Assembly: GCF_000744115.1 (NCBI RefSeq)
Contig: NZ_JQLG01000004.1
Span: 1,427,001-1,491,000, forward strand
DNA length: 64,000 nt
Origin: Carnobacterium alterfunditum DSM 5972
Lineage (GTDB): Bacteria; Bacillota; Bacilli; Lactobacillales; Carnobacteriaceae
Direction of reading: 5' to 3'
Shown here: in pieces, positions 1-9,990 of the stretch
Numbering within the stretch: position 1 is the first letter of the stretch
Layout: each line of letters starts with the position of its first letter
Made by a program: the position numbers and the translations under genes
Notes under the pieces: model-generated
Databases searched by the model: none
What the model saw: the letters and a program-made list of their open reading frames with translations, nothing else
Told to the model about the DNA's origin: nothing

Positions 1-579
1 TCACCAACAACTGGTAAAAGAATTTTACAGCCGGTAGTTGAATTATTAGTGGGAATCCCATCCGTTGTTTATGGATTTATTGGATTGACTGTAATCGTTC
101 CTTTTTTTCGTTCTATTTTTGGAGGTACTGGATTTGGAATTTTATCCGCTACTTTAGTATTATTCGTTATGATCTTGCCAACAGTAACAAGCATGGCGGT
201 AGATGCACTAAATGCTGTACCAAGATATTACCGCGAGGCTTCTCTTGCTATGGGCGCAACAAGATGGCAAACTATTTATAAAGTTGTATTGAGAAGTGCA
301 ACACCGGGCTTGTTGACAGCAGTTGTTTTTGGAATGGCACGTGCTTTTGGAGAAGCCTTAGCTGTACAAATGGTTATCGGGAATGCAGCGTTAATGCCGA
401 CCGATTTAATTACACCAGCTTCAACGCTAACCAGTATTTTGACCATGGGTATGGGAAATACAGTTATGGGTACCTTAGAGAATAATGTTCTTTGGTCTTT
501 AGCTTTGATTTTAATGGTCATGGCACTATTCTTTAATATCTTAACGCGTTGGATCGGTAAGAAAGGGGCTATAAAATAA
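1..579 (+). CDS. pstC: Phosphate ABC transporter permease PstC (5' truncated by window edge)
   Basis: Membrane permease of the high-affinity phosphate transporter PstSCAB. The reading frame is open from base 1, so only the last 192 codons are here; an internal ATG at 49 is not the start because upstream residues continue the PstC pattern (LLVGIPSVVYG). The permease EAA loop is seen as EASLAMGATRWQTIYKVVL, the segment that docks on the PstB ATPase. Several hydrophobic membrane segments follow. The stop overlaps the pstA start by one base, implying translational coupling. The substrate-binding protein gene pstS would be expected upstream, outside the window. Confidence 0.95.
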   Translation, partial: SPTTGKRILQPVVELLVGIPSVVYGFIGLTVIVPFFRSIFGGTGFGILSATLVLFVMILPTVTSMAVDALNAVPRYYREASLAMGATRWQTIYKVVLRSATPGLLTAVVFGMARAFGEALAVQMVIGNAALMPTDLITPASTLTSILTMGMGNTVMGTLENNVLWSLALILMVMALFFNILTRWIGKKGAIK

Positions 580-1463
580 TGGATGCAAAAAAGTGGGATA
601 AATTCGCAGTCGGCGTCTTATACGCCTTATCAATCGTTATCGTTCTTATTTTATTCAGCTTATTAGCCTTTATTTTAGTACGAGGCGTACCGCAAATTTC
701 ATGGGAATTTTTAACCCGGCCAACAAGATCATTTCAAGCCGGGGGTGGGATCGGAATTCAATTATTTAATTCATTTTATCTATTGTTCTTAACGATGTTG
801 ATCAGTACACCTCTAGCTTTAGGTGCGGCTATTTATTTATCAGAATATGCACGACAAAATTGGTTGACAGATGTCATTAGAACGGCGATAGAAGTCTTGA
901 GTTCTTTGCCTTCTGTAGTTGTAGGGCTTTTTGGATTTCTGATTTTTGTTATTCAATTTGGTTTTGGATTTTCGATCCTTTCAGGAGCTCTTGCATTGAC
1001 GATCTTTAATCTACCATTATTGACAAGAACCATTGAAGATTCTCTGCAAGCTATACCAAGCATTCAGAGAGAAGCCGGACTAGCTTTAGGATTGTCTCGT
1101 TGGGAAACAGTCACTCGTATTATTTTACCCGCAGCGTTACCTGGTATTTTAACCGGTATGATCTTAGCAGCTGGGCGTGTTTTTGGTGAAGCAGCCGCTT
1201 TGATTTATACTGCTGGGCAAAGTGCACCTGCACTAGATTTTACCAACTGGAACCCGCAATCGATCACTAGTCCATTAAATATTACGAGACCAGCTGAAAC
1301 CTTGGCGGTCCATATATGGAAGATCAATAGCGAAGGCGTAATGCCGGACGGAGTACAAGTATCGGCAGGAGCTTCAGCTGTTTTGGTCATTGCAGTATTG
1401 CTATTTAATTTAGTTGCCCGTTACTTAGGAAGAAGACTTCAAAAGAAAGCTACTTCTGCTTAA
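579..1463 (+). CDS. pstA: Phosphate ABC transporter permease PstA
   Basis: Second membrane subunit of the Pst phosphate importer, 294 residues, normal for the family. About six hydrophobic segments are visible, beginning near residue 15. The cytoplasmic EAA loop reads EAGLALGLSRWETVTRIIL (roughly residues 165-183), followed by LPAALPG. The ATG overlaps the pstC stop codon. It works with PstC and one or both PstB ATPases encoded next. The assignment over PstC rests on gene order, the shorter length and the PstA-like N-terminus with the long extracytoplasmic loop RGVPQISWEFL. Confidence 0.96.
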   Translation: MDAKKWDKFAVGVLYALSIVIVLILFSLLAFILVRGVPQISWEFLTRPTRSFQAGGGIGIQLFNSFYLLFLTMLISTPLALGAAIYLSEYARQNWLTDVIRTAIEVLSSLPSVVVGLFGFLIFVIQFGFGFSILSGALALTIFNLPLLTRTIEDSLQAIPSIQREAGLALGLSRWETVTRIILPAALPGILTGMILAAGRVFGEAAALIYTAGQSAPALDFTNWNPQSITSPLNITRPAETLAVHIWKINSEGVMPDGVQVSAGASAVLVIAVLLFNLVARYLGRRLQKKATSA

Positions 1464-1514
1464 TAAATAAATAGAGTGCTGTAAGGATTCAGTTAGACAA
1501 GGAGGATTTGAGTA

Positions 1515-2321
1515 ATGCCCAATCAAGCTAAATTAGAAACAAATATTTTAAAGATGTCCCCTAATAAAACGATTGATCTATCTACCGAAGACCTGCACGT
1601 ATGGTATGGAGAGAACGAAGCAATCAAAGGAGTTTCATTAGAATTTGAAGAAAACAAGATCACTTCTCTCATTGGACCCAGCGGATGTGGAAAATCAACT
1701 TACTTGCGTTCTTTAAACCGCATGAATGATGAGATTGAAGCTGCTAAAGTGACAGGAAAAATTATGTATAAAGGTATCGATGTAAATGCTCCAAATATCG
1801 ATGTATACGAAGTACGTAAAAATATTGGAATGGTATTTCAACGCCCTAACCCATTTAGCAAATCGATTTACGAAAATATTGCATTCGCTTTAAAACGGCA
1901 TGGGATCAAAGATAAAAATGCATTAGATGAAGCAGTCGAAACTAGCTTAAAGCAAGCCGCTTTATGGGATCAAGTAAAAGACCAATTAAATAAAAGTGCC
2001 TTAGCATTATCTGGCGGACAACAACAACGTCTATGTATTGCAAGAGCCGTTGCTCTTAAACCAGATATTTTATTATTAGATGAGCCAGCAAGTGCATTAG
2101 ACCCTATTTCTACTAGTCAAGTAGAAGAAACACTGCTGCAATTGAAAGAAAACTATTCTATTGTTATCGTTACTCACAATATGCAGCAAGCTTCAAGAAT
2201 CAGTGACTATACAGCTTTCTTTTATGTTGGAAATGTTATTGAGTACGATGAAACAAGAAAAGTGTTTACTCGTCCAAAAATTCAAGCAACAGAAGATTAT
2301 GTATCCGGTCATTTTGGTTAG
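1515..2321 (+). CDS. pstB1: Phosphate ABC transporter ATPase PstB (first copy)
   Basis: ATP-binding subunit energising phosphate import, 268 residues. Walker A is GPSGCGKST (about residue 54), the signature is LSGGQQQR and Walker B is [12 protein letters not shown]. It carries an N-terminal extension of about 18 residues compared with the second copy. A strong Shine-Dalgarno AAGGAGG lies ahead of the ATG. It is followed 12 bases later by a second pstB. The pst arrangement pstC-pstA-pstB-pstB-phoU with two non-identical ATPases is common in Lactobacillales. Here the Walker B segment has DEPASALD instead of the usual DEPTSALD, which is conservative. Confidence 0.96.
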   Translation: MPNQAKLETNILKMSPNKTIDLSTEDLHVWYGENEAIKGVSLEFEENKITSLIGPSGCGKSTYLRSLNRMNDEIEAAKVTGKIMYKGIDVNAPNIDVYEVRKNIGMVFQRPNPFSKSIYENIAFALKRHGIKDKNALDEAVETSLKQAALWDQVKDQLNKSALALSGGQQQRLCIARAVALKPDILLLDEPASALDPISTSQVEETLLQLKENYSIVIVTHNMQQASRISDYTAFFYVGNVIEYDETRKVFTRPKIQATEDYVSGHFG

Positions 2322-2333
2322 GAGGAAAAAATA

Positions 2334-3098
2334 GTGAGCAACGAAAATTTTATTATCGAATCTAAAGACGTGCATTTATATTATGGAACGAATGAAGCTT
2401 TAAAAGGCGTGTCGCTAAATTTTAAGCCAAAAGAAATCACAGCATTGATTGGCCCTAGTGGTTGTGGGAAATCAACATTTCTAAGAACATTGAATCGAAT
2501 GAATGATTTAATACCAAATGTCACTATTACTGGTAGTGTGATGTTTGAAAATAAAGATATCTACAGTCCTAAAATGGATACTGTTGAACTAAGAAAGAAA
2601 GTTGGGATGGTATTCCAACAGCCTAATCCATTCCCTTTCTCGATATATGAAAATGTTGCTTATGGTTTGAAAATTGCAGGAATGAAAGATAAAGCTAAAA
2701 TGGATGCTATTGTTGAAGAAAGCCTTAAAAAAGCTGCTGTCTGGGAAGATGTTAAAGATAAATTGCATAAAAGTGCTCTTTCCCTTTCAGGTGGACAGCA
2801 ACAACGGGTTTGTATTGCACGAGTATTAGCAATTGAGCCATCTGTTATTTTGCTGGATGAGCCAACAAGTGCTTTAGACCCAGGTTCAAGTGCAAAAATT
2901 GAAAACATGTTATTAGAATTAAAAAAAGAGTACACACTGATAATCGTTACTCATAATATGCAACAAGCTTCAAGAATTTCAGATAATACAGCTTTTTTCT
3001 TAGATGGACGTTTAATTGAGTATGGGAAGACAAGACAAATTTTTACAAGTCCAAAAGAAAAAGAAACTGAAGACTATATTTCTGGACGTTTCGGATAA
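2334..3098 (+). CDS. pstB2: Phosphate ABC transporter ATPase PstB (second copy)
   Basis: Second PstB paralogue, 254 residues, beginning at a GTG codon directly after TAGGAGGAAAAAATA; the Shine-Dalgarno overlaps the stop of the preceding gene. Walker [11 protein letters not shown]-loop [10 protein letters not shown], signature LSGGQQQR and Walker [13 protein letters not shown] are all intact. It is clearly homologous to, but well diverged from, the preceding ATPase, so this is an old duplication and not a recent tandem copy. Whether the two form a heterodimer or alternate is not evident from sequence. Confidence 0.96.
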   Translation: MSNENFIIESKDVHLYYGTNEALKGVSLNFKPKEITALIGPSGCGKSTFLRTLNRMNDLIPNVTITGSVMFENKDIYSPKMDTVELRKKVGMVFQQPNPFPFSIYENVAYGLKIAGMKDKAKMDAIVEESLKKAAVWEDVKDKLHKSALSLSGGQQQRVCIARVLAIEPSVILLDEPTSALDPGSSAKIENMLLELKKEYTLIIVTHNMQQASRISDNTAFFLDGRLIEYGKTRQIFTSPKEKETEDYISGRFG

Positions 3099-3138
3099 TT
3101 TATTGCATAATTAAGAAAAAGTATTGGAGTGATGGAAA

Positions 3139-3819
3139 TTGAGACGAGTATTCGAAGAAGAACTAAATAGTCTACATGTCCATTTTTTTGAAATGGGTAA
3201 AATGGTCAATGAAGCTATCTATAAATCAGTAAAGGCATTTGTAAACCACGATAAAGAGCTTGCTCAACAAGTAATTGATGGAGATTTGGAAATCAATAAA
3301 CATGAAGTCGAGTTAGAAAAACAATGTTTTGAAATGATTGCTTTACAACAACCAGTCACAACAGACTTAAGAAAAATTGTAACAGTTATGAAAGCTAGTG
3401 CTGATTTAGAAAGAATGGGCGACCATGCAGTTAGTATTGCAAAATCAACTATTCGCGTAAAAGGTACTAAACGTATTTATGAAGTCGAAGCAGAAATTGC
3501 TGAAATGTCTGAAAAAGTTAAAGTGATGGTTCAAGGCGTTTTAGATGCGTATATAAATTTTGATACGAAAAAAGCTAAAGCAGTAGCTTTAAGTGACCGA
3601 GCAGTAGATAAAGATGCAAAAAGAATTAATCATGACTGTATTGAACATATGAAAGCTGATCCGGAAATTGTACTTGGAGGATCCGATTATATGCTTGTAA
3701 CCGGATATCTAGAACGAATTGGTGATTATGTTACTAATATCTCTGAATGGATCGTGTATTTGAATTCTGGCAAAGTAGTCGAATTAAATACTCATAATAA
3801 AAGCACTCCTATAAAATAA
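3139..3819 (+). CDS. phoU: Phosphate signalling protein PhoU
   Basis: Cytoplasmic regulator linking the Pst transporter to phosphate signalling, 226 residues, made of two PhoU repeats, each a three-helix bundle. The metal-binding motifs are seen in each half: DLERMGDHAVSIA (near residue 92) and YLERIGDYVTNISEW (near residue 195). The start is a TTG preceded by TTGGAGTGATGG. It is the last gene of the pst operon; a strong terminator follows immediately. Confidence 0.95.
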   Translation: MRRVFEEELNSLHVHFFEMGKMVNEAIYKSVKAFVNHDKELAQQVIDGDLEINKHEVELEKQCFEMIALQQPVTTDLRKIVTVMKASADLERMGDHAVSIAKSTIRVKGTKRIYEVEAEIAEMSEKVKVMVQGVLDAYINFDTKKAKAVALSDRAVDKDAKRINHDCIEHMKADPEIVLGGSDYMLVTGYLERIGDYVTNISEWIVYLNSGKVVELNTHNKSTPIK

Positions 3820-3826
3820 ATTAAGC

Positions 3827-3861
3827 AAAACGACTAGAATAACTATTCTAGTCGTTTTTTT
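3827..3861 (+). terminator. Terminator of the pst-phoU operon
   Basis: Perfect stem AAAACGACTAGAAT / ATTCTAGTCGTTTT with a 4-base loop and a T run. It begins 8 bases after the phoU stop. Confidence 0.9.
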
Positions 3862-3862
3862 A

Positions 3863-3950
3863 GGTTCTACATCAATTAGCGTGGATATTTAAAAATGAAA
3901 TTTCTTCTCGAACAGGTTCACATGAATAGTCAACTAGGCTTGTGAGATCA
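3863..3950 (+). repeat. Truncated copy of the MITE-like repeat
   Basis: Begins GGTTCTACATCAATTAGCG and continues through AAATTTCTTCTCGAA. It matches the left part of the full-length repeat at 42965-43225 (GGTTTTACATCAAATGGTG ... AAATTTCTTCTGGAA). Similarity fades after about 50 bases but GGCTTGTGAG recurs near 3937. It sits directly after the phoU terminator; the right boundary is approximate. Confidence 0.6.
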
Positions 3951-4021
3951 GGATTCTTTTGCTTTATTTGACATACTATGTTAGGATTATGAAAATTTAT
4001 CAAAGGGAAGGATGAAGTGAA

Positions 4022-4666
4022 ATGGGAATGCACCAATACATTAAAAGTTTAAGTGATTTAGAAAATATTTTTCGCTGTCCCGGAAAGTTTAAATACGAAG
4101 AACACTCTGTCGCAGCACATTCGTTTAAAGTTTCTCAGATTGCTCAATTTTTAGGAACGGTAGAGGAACAAGCTGGATTTGAAGTCGATTGGCGTGCATT
4201 ATATGAAAAAGCGCTTAATCATGATTATACAGAGCTGTTTATAGGGGATATAAAAACACCGGTCAAATATGCTACACCTGAACTAAGAGGATTGTTAGCG
4301 GATGTAGAAGATTCAATGACCGAAAACTTTATAACAAAAGAGATCCCAAAAGAATTTCAAGCCGCTTATTTTGAACGATTGAAAGAAGGAAAAGATGATA
4401 CTTTAGAAGGTCAAATCTTATCTGTTTCAGACAAAATCGATTTGCTGTATGAATCTTTTGGAGAAATCCAAAAAGGTAATCCTGAACGGGTGTTTACAGA
4501 AATATATGAAGAATCCTTAACAACAATTCTAAAATTTAAGCATTTGACGTGTGCAGACTATTTTTTGAAAGAAGTGTTGCCTGATCTATTAAGCAGCAGC
4601 TTTATCAATCAAGATCAGTTGCAAAAAATAACGCAAAGAATCATTTCAGATTCAATAACAAACTAA
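4022..4666 (+). CDS. HD-domain phosphohydrolase, YfbR (5'-deoxynucleotidase)-like
   Basis: Predicted metal-dependent nucleotidase of the HD superfamily, 214 residues. Metal-ligand motifs are visible in order: EEHSVAAHS (His, about residue 27), NHDYTE (the HD pair, about residue 67) and SDKIDLL (Asp, about residue 139). This spacing fits the YfbR-type deoxyribonucleoside 5'-monophosphatases. The start is supported by GGGAAGGATG just upstream. The gene appears monocistronic, with its own weak terminator. Substrate is inferred from the family only; other HD hydrolases have the same core motifs. Confidence 0.75.
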   Translation: MGMHQYIKSLSDLENIFRCPGKFKYEEHSVAAHSFKVSQIAQFLGTVEEQAGFEVDWRALYEKALNHDYTELFIGDIKTPVKYATPELRGLLADVEDSMTENFITKEIPKEFQAAYFERLKEGKDDTLEGQILSVSDKIDLLYESFGEIQKGNPERVFTEIYEESLTTILKFKHLTCADYFLKEVLPDLLSSSFINQDQLQKITQRIISDSITN

Positions 4667-4720
4667 CAGTGAACAAACGTTCGCCAAAACGAATGAGTTG
4701 TGATAAACTAATAAGATAAG

Positions 4721-4751
4721 AATAGGGTGCAAGTTGCTATCCTATTTTTTG
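4721..4751 (+). terminator. Probable terminator after the HD-domain gene
   Basis: AATAGG / CCTATT stem, 14-base loop, then T6. The stem is short, so it is moderately supported. Confidence 0.5.
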
Positions 4752-4818
4752 TGTTCTCGTTAAATTAAATGTATAAATAAATTAGAAAAAAAACTAACCC
4801 AAAAAAGGAAGTAAGTAT

Positions 4819-7662
4819 ATGGCACATGATAAAATTACGGTCAAAGGTGCTCGTTCACATAACCTGAAAAATATTGATGTAACCATACCTAGAGATAAAT
4901 TAGTTGTAGTGACAGGATTATCAGGGTCTGGTAAAAGTTCTTTAGCTTTTGATACTTTATATGCGGAAGGACAAAGACGTTATGTTGAAAGTCTTTCAGC
5001 TTACGCCCGTCAATTTCTTGGTCAAATGGATAAACCAGACGTAGATAGCATAGAAGGACTAAGTCCAGCTATCGCTATCGATCAAAAATCAACTAGCAAA
5101 AACCCACGTTCAACCGTTGGAACGGTTACCGAAATCAATGATTATTTAAGATTGCTCTATGCTCGTATAGGCCATCCTATTTGTCCAAATGATGGCACTG
5201 AAATTTCTAGTCAGTCTGTTGAACAAATGGTAGATCGTATACTGGAGTATCCTGAGCAAACTAAGATCCAATTATTAGCGCCAATTGTCACTGGTAAAAA
5301 AGGACAGCACAAGAAAATTTTTGATAAAATTAAATCTGAAGGCTACGTACGTGTACGTGTAGATAAAGAAATGTATGATATTTCCGATGATATCGAGTTG
5401 GAAAAAAATAAAAAACACGATATTGAAATTGTTATCGATCGAATCGTAGTGAAAGAGGGTATTCGTTCACGCCTATTTGATTCTTTTGAAGCAGCTTTAC
5501 GCTTAGCAGAAGGGTATGCAATTGCCGATATTATAGGACAAGAGGAAGTTCTATTTAGTGAGCACTATTCATGTCCTCACTGCGGATTTAGTGTAGGCGA
5601 ATTAGAACCTCGATTGTTTTCATTTAATTCACCCTTTGGTTCTTGTCCTGATTGTGATGGTTTAGGTGTTAAATTAGAAGTGGATATCGATTTGATTGTT
5701 CCGGATAGAAGTTTATCGTTAAAAGATGGAGCTATTTTGCCCTGGAATCCAATCAGTTCGAACTACTATCCACAGATGTTAAAACAAGCGTGCAAACATT
5801 TTAAAATTGATCAAACGATTCCGTTTGAAGAGTTGCCGCAAAAAGATCAAGAATTAGTTTTGTACGGTTCAAAAGGAGAATTATTCCATTTTCATCATAA
5901 AAATGATTTTGGCGGTATGCGTGATGTAGATATTCCTTTTGAAGGTATACTGACGAACATTGAAAGACGTTACCGTGAAACGAGTAGTGATTATACAAGA
6001 GATCAAATGCGATTGTATATGAATGAGTTAACTTGTCAAACGTGCGGGGGAAAAAGATTAAGTCCAGAAGCGTTATCAGTAAAAGTAGCTGGAAAAGATA
6101 TTGGAGAAGTCTGTGAATATCCTATTGAGAATTCCATTCAATTTTTTGCTGACCTGTCTCTGTCTGAGCAAGAAAAGATGATAGCAAAACCTATCTTGAA
6201 AGAAGTAAATGATCGTTTGTCTTTCTTGAAAAATGTTGGATTAAATTACCTAACACTCAGTCGAACGGCTGGAACGCTGTCAGGGGGAGAAGCTCAACGT
6301 ATTCGTTTAGCAACCCAAATTGGATCTAATCTATCAGGTGTCTTATATATATTAGATGAACCTTCAATTGGACTCCATCAAAGAGATAACAATCGACTCA
6401 TTGAATCGTTAAAAAAAATGCGTGATTTAGGAAATACGCTGATTGTAGTTGAACATGATGAAGACACCATGAGGGCAGCGGATTATTTGATCGACATAGG
6501 TCCAGGTGCTGGTGAAAAAGGTGGCGAAATCATGGCTATTGGAACACCTGAGGAAGTTGCTAATAGTAAGAATTCCTTAACCGGTGCTTATTTATCCGGG
6601 AAAAAATTTATACCTGTTCCAAAAGAGCGAAGAGCAGAGGACAGAGGTGTTATTCGTGTTATCGGAGCAGCTGAAAACAACTTAAAAAATGTGGATGTCG
6701 ATTTTCCACTAGGTCGTTTTATAGCCGTTACGGGTGTTTCGGGATCGGGTAAAAGCTCTTTAGTCAATGCTGTTTTGAAAAAAACATTGTCTCGTGATTT
6801 AAATCGTTCAAAACAAAAACCTGGAAAATATAAATCGATTGAAGGGCATAAAGGATTAGAAAAAGTCATTGATATTGATCAAAGTCCGATCGGGCGTACG
6901 CCTCGAAGTAACCCAGCAACATATACAAGTGTATTTGACGATATCCGCGATTTATTCGCTCAAACGAATGAAGCTAAAATAAGAGGGTATAAAAAAGGAC
7001 GTTTTAGTTTTAATGTAAAAGGCGGACGTTGTGAAGCTTGCAGAGGAGATGGGATTTTAAAGATTGAAATGCATTTCCTTCCTGATGTGTATGTACCATG
7101 TGAAATATGCCATGGTACACGCTACAACTCAGAAACTTTGGAAGTTAGGTACAAAGGTAAAAATGTCTCTGACGTGCTGAATATGACAGTAGAGGAAGCT
7201 GTTGTCTTTTTTGAGAATGTTCCTAAGATCCGTAAAAAGCTTCAGACTATTATCGATGTGGGATTGGGCTATGTGACACTTGGTCAACCTGCCACGACGT
7301 TATCAGGTGGGGAAGCACAACGAATGAAGCTAGCTAGTGAATTACGTAAAAGTTCAAATGGGGATAATTTCTATATCTTGGATGAACCTACGACAGGTTT
7401 GCACACAGATGACATCGCACGTTTACTAGTGGTGTTAAACCGATTAGTAGAAGCCGGTAATACGGTCTTAGTCATTGAACATAATTTAGATGTGATCAAA
7501 ACGGCTGACTACGTGATCGATTTAGGACCAGAGGGTGGTGCTGGAGGTGGTACTATCGTCGCTACAGGCACACCGGAAGAAGTAGCAAAGGTGAAAAAAA
7601 GCTATACTGGTAAGTACCTAGATGAAATCTTAAAAAAAGATAAAAAAAGAGAAAAAATGTGA
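4819..7662 (+). CDS. uvrA: Excinuclease ABC subunit A
   Basis: Damage-recognition ATPase of nucleotide excision repair, 947 residues, full length. It has two ABC ATPase modules: Walker [10 protein letters not shown] near residue 31 and GVSGSGKSS near residue 640; signatures [11 protein letters not shown] and [11 protein letters not shown]; Walker [14 protein letters not shown] and [13 protein letters not shown]. Cysteine clusters CPHC/CPDC and CEAC/CEIC supply the zinc fingers. The ATG follows AAAAAAGGAAG. uvrB is not immediately upstream in this window, unlike in many Firmicutes. A strong terminator follows. Confidence 0.98.
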   Translation: MAHDKITVKGARSHNLKNIDVTIPRDKLVVVTGLSGSGKSSLAFDTLYAEGQRRYVESLSAYARQFLGQMDKPDVDSIEGLSPAIAIDQKSTSKNPRSTVGTVTEINDYLRLLYARIGHPICPNDGTEISSQSVEQMVDRILEYPEQTKIQLLAPIVTGKKGQHKKIFDKIKSEGYVRVRVDKEMYDISDDIELEKNKKHDIEIVIDRIVVKEGIRSRLFDSFEAALRLAEGYAIADIIGQEEVLFSEHYSCPHCGFSVGELEPRLFSFNSPFGSCPDCDGLGVKLEVDIDLIVPDRSLSLKDGAILPWNPISSNYYPQMLKQACKHFKIDQTIPFEELPQKDQELVLYGSKGELFHFHHKNDFGGMRDVDIPFEGILTNIERRYRETSSDYTRDQMRLYMNELTCQTCGGKRLSPEALSVKVAGKDIGEVCEYPIENSIQFFADLSLSEQEKMIAKPILKEVNDRLSFLKNVGLNYLTLSRTAGTLSGGEAQRIRLATQIGSNLSGVLYILDEPSIGLHQRDNNRLIESLKKMRDLGNTLIVVEHDEDTMRAADYLIDIGPGAGEKGGEIMAIGTPEEVANSKNSLTGAYLSGKKFIPVPKERRAEDRGVIRVIGAAENNLKNVDVDFPLGRFIAVTGVSGSGKSSLVNAVLKKTLSRDLNRSKQKPGKYKSIEGHKGLEKVIDIDQSPIGRTPRSNPATYTSVFDDIRDLFAQTNEAKIRGYKKGRFSFNVKGGRCEACRGDGILKIEMHFLPDVYVPCEICHGTRYNSETLEVRYKGKNVSDVLNMTVEEAVVFFENVPKIRKKLQTIIDVGLGYVTLGQPATTLSGGEAQRMKLASELRKSSNGDNFYILDEPTTGLHTDDIARLLVVLNRLVEAGNTVLVIEHNLDVIKTADYVIDLGPEGGAGGGTIVATGTPEEVAKVKKSYTGKYLDEILKKDKKREKM

Positions 7663-7690
7663 CCTTATGTTATAAAATTAAAAAATCTCA

Positions 7691-7740
7691 AAAAAGATAA
7701 ACCAAGCTGTTTCATTACAGTTTGGTTTATCTTTTTTTTA
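7691..7740 (+). terminator. uvrA terminator
   Basis: Long stem AAAAAGATAAACCAA / TTGGTTTATCTTTTT with a 16-base loop and an eight-base T run. Confidence 0.9.
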
Positions 7741-7742
7741 AG

Positions 7743-7830
7743 GGCTATAATTTTTGTGCTGCATAAGCAAACCCGCCCATTTAGGGAAAAATCTTATTTC
7801 GTAGTACTAACACTATTTGCTGAACGAACC
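7743..7830 (-). repeat. Internally deleted copy of the MITE-like repeat
   Basis: Reads GGCTATAATTTTTG at one end, then AAGCAAACCCGCCCAT and CACTATTTGC ... GAACC at the other. These match both ends of the 55747-56005 copy (GGCTGTATAATTTTTAG; AAGCAAACCCGTCCAT; CACTATTTGTTATAGAACC) with the middle ~170 bases missing. Orientation matches the 55.7-kb copy. Confidence 0.6.
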
Positions 7831-8062
7831 TAATGTAAAGTGTTTCTTTTTTAAAATGTTTTGTTTCATGTTAAACTAAATGTGAAAAGTTGGCCTCCCA
7901 TTGAGACTATATAACGACCAGAAAATCGTACTTAAGTCCTATGACAAACTTCTTTAGATGACGCATAATGACGATAAGAACAAAGGACATTCTAAAAAAA
8001 CAGCAGCTAACCATTATCTATCACTACTAAATAACTTAGAAGAATTTAAGGAGGAATTGACC
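7831..8062 (+). other. Leader region of the liaXYZ operon
   Basis: No gene is called here, and the space since uvrA is otherwise filled by the uvrA terminator and a repeat. It must hold the liaX promoter. AAGTCCTATGAC at about 7933 loosely resembles a LiaR/CesR-type stress box but is not convincing. An in-frame ATG at 7958 lacks a ribosome site, whereas AAGGAGGA at 8049 serves the ATG at 8063. Confidence 0.4.
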
Positions 8063-9655
8063 ATGAAACAAAGAGAAAGAATACTTGAGCTAGTTAAGCA
8101 AGGAATTATCTCCACTGAAGAAGCTTTAATTTTATTAGAGAATGCAGCAAAAAAAGAAGGCAAAGAAGCAATCAAGAAAGAACAAGCGTATACTCAAACT
8201 GAAGAACAAAAAACTACTTCAACTGTTCCATCTGAAAATCCAGAAGAAACTCAATTTGAAGAGTCAAATAATATTCCTGAATTCCCAAAATCAGAAGAAG
8301 ATGTTCAAAATGGAGGTTTTTCGAAAGAAGAACAAAAAGATCGCGAGCAGCTTGAAAAGATTTTAGAGAGGTTATCCAACGAAGCATCCTCTTACTCTGT
8401 TAAATTAGATGAAAAAAACTTGGAAATTGCTGCAATCAAAAGCAAACTTAGATTGATCCAAGAAAAGTTAATGGTGCTTGAAACAAAAGAAGATCTAGAA
8501 GAGTTAAATGCTGAAAAGTTACCAGAAATGAAGCAAATGAAAAACGAAGTCAATGAATTAAAAGCGCAACTAGAAGATTTAGAAGAAGATAAAGCGGAAT
8601 TGGAAAATCAGTTGAAAACGGTGAAGAGAAAACAATGGGGAACACAAAAAAAACAAATTTCAGAAAAATTCGAGATACCTGAAGATTGGAAAGAAACAAT
8701 GGACGAAACGTTGAACCAGGTAACGGGTAGAGTAGTAGACACTGGAAATCAATTTGGTAAGTTCATGAAAAATACCTTCTCAACCGTAATGGAAAGTATG
8801 GATTGGAAAGATGTAAATGTTCGTATTCCTGGTCTAGCTTCAACTAAGTTCACTCATGAATTTAATTATCCTGAAAGTTCTGCATCCATTCTAGATGTAA
8901 AGGTTGCAAACGGAAATGTATTATTTAAAAGTTGGGACAGTCAAGATATCAAAGTAGAAGCAGAGATTAAAATCTACGGCAAGTTAGATACAGCAACTCC
9001 TTTAGAAGCTTTTGAAAAACGAAGCACTGTTGAAGTAACGGACGAAAAAATGTTATTCCATGTTCCGAATAAACGGATACGTTGTGACGTAACCTTCTAC
9101 CTTCCTGAAAGAATCTACGATCATACAGCAATCAATTTATTGAATGGAAATGTGAAATTTGAAGATTTTGAAGGAAAAGATTTTTATGTTAAATGTACGA
9201 ATGGAAATGTATTTTTCCAAAATCTTACAGCTACAATGTTGGAAACAGATGGCGTCAATGGAACTGTTACAGTAGTTGATAGCACGGTGAGAGATTTAAT
9301 GGTGAAAAGTGTAAACGGTGGAATCGTGGTACAAGGTGAAATCAAGAGCGGAAATCTGTCAACAGTTAATGGAACGGTAAAAGTTACGTTAGAAGGCGAG
9401 AACTTGACCCGTATGACAGCTTCTTCGGTCAATGGAAGTGTGAAAGTAGCTTTCCCTAAAAATTATAGTATCGAAGGCGAAGCAAAAAGTAATTTAGGAA
9501 CCATTCAAACCCGTGTTGAAAATCTTGAGACTCTGAAAGAAAGAAAAGACCGTATAAGCCAACTGCTAGAGTTTAGAAGAATAACAGATACACAACTATT
9601 AATGTTAAAATTAGAAACAACAACAGGAAATATCTTATTGAAAGAAGCAGAATAA
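8063..9655 (+). CDS. liaX: LiaX-like daptomycin/envelope-stress sensing protein
   Basis: Probable orthologue of enterococcal LiaX, 530 residues (LiaX is about the same size). The N-terminus MKQRERILELVKQGIISTEE is the helical SHOCT/DUF1700-like opening. A charged coiled coil follows (roughly 90-190), then a C-terminal DUF4097 beta-repeat region with recurring NGNV/NGTV/NGSV turns from about residue 280 on. In enterococci LiaX is cell-surface exposed and modulates LiaFSR signalling against antimicrobial peptides; that role is transferred by homology. The start was chosen at 8063 because AAGGAGGAATTGACC precedes it; an upstream in-frame ATG at 7958 would add 35 residues without a ribosome site. 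It forms an operon with the next two genes. Confidence 0.8.
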   Translation: MKQRERILELVKQGIISTEEALILLENAAKKEGKEAIKKEQAYTQTEEQKTTSTVPSENPEETQFEESNNIPEFPKSEEDVQNGGFSKEEQKDREQLEKILERLSNEASSYSVKLDEKNLEIAAIKSKLRLIQEKLMVLETKEDLEELNAEKLPEMKQMKNEVNELKAQLEDLEEDKAELENQLKTVKRKQWGTQKKQISEKFEIPEDWKETMDETLNQVTGRVVDTGNQFGKFMKNTFSTVMESMDWKDVNVRIPGLASTKFTHEFNYPESSASILDVKVANGNVLFKSWDSQDIKVEAEIKIYGKLDTATPLEAFEKRSTVEVTDEKMLFHVPNKRIRCDVTFYLPERIYDHTAINLLNGNVKFEDFEGKDFYVKCTNGNVFFQNLTATMLETDGVNGTVTVVDSTVRDLMVKSVNGGIVVQGEIKSGNLSTVNGTVKVTLEGENLTRMTASSVNGSVKVAFPKNYSIEGEAKSNLGTIQTRVENLETLKERKDRISQLLEFRRITDTQLLMLKLETTTGNILLKEAE

Positions 9656-9684
9656 AATCCAAAAAATAAGTGAGGCGAAGAGAC

Positions 9685-9990
9685 ATGAAAAAATTAACAA
9701 AATCAAGAGATAATAAAATGGTGAGTGGGGTACTAGCTGGAATTGCTGAATATTTTGGTTTCGACCCAACATTACTCCGCATTATTTATGGTGCAGCAAC
9801 TTTGATTGGCGCGGGCTCACCTTTTATTCTTTATATCGTTCTGGCTATAGTAATGCCTGAAGCACCTATGTCTAACGATCCGAAAGATCCTACTGCTCAT
9901 GGATTTAACCAAGGAAATAAGCAACCAGAAAAACCAGCATCACGCAAAGAAGCTGATAAAGTTGAAGAGGAAGACTGGAGTGACTTTTAG
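9685..9990 (+). CDS. liaY: PspC-domain membrane protein (LiaY-like)
   Basis: 101 residues. The PspC domain fills the N-terminus: MKKLTKSRDNKMVSGVLAG, then IAEYFGFDPTLLRIIY and a membrane segment ending in LYIVLAIVMPEAPM, followed by a polar acidic tail. PspC proteins are inner-membrane envelope-stress components. The ATG at 9685 is preferred over a GTG at 9670 that would overlap the Shine-Dalgarno GTGAGGCG. Its stop overlaps the next start by one base. Order liaX-liaY-liaZ matches enterococci and the yvlBCD set of Bacillus. Confidence 0.8.
   Translation: MKKLTKSRDNKMVSGVLAGIAEYFGFDPTLLRIIYGAATLIGAGSPFILYIVLAIVMPEAPMSNDPKDPTAHGFNQGNKQPEKPASRKEADKVEEEDWSDF

Noticed and set aside
1205-1390. Antisense reading frames within pst, uvrA, gap, pgk, eno and other genes
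   Set aside because: Low-complexity shadows of strongly coding + strand genes, without ribosome sites or recognisable motifs.
7958-8062. Longer liaX start at ATG 7958
   Set aside because: No ribosome site ahead of it, while AAGGAGGA is perfectly placed for the in-frame ATG at 8063, which also gives the usual LiaX N-terminus.
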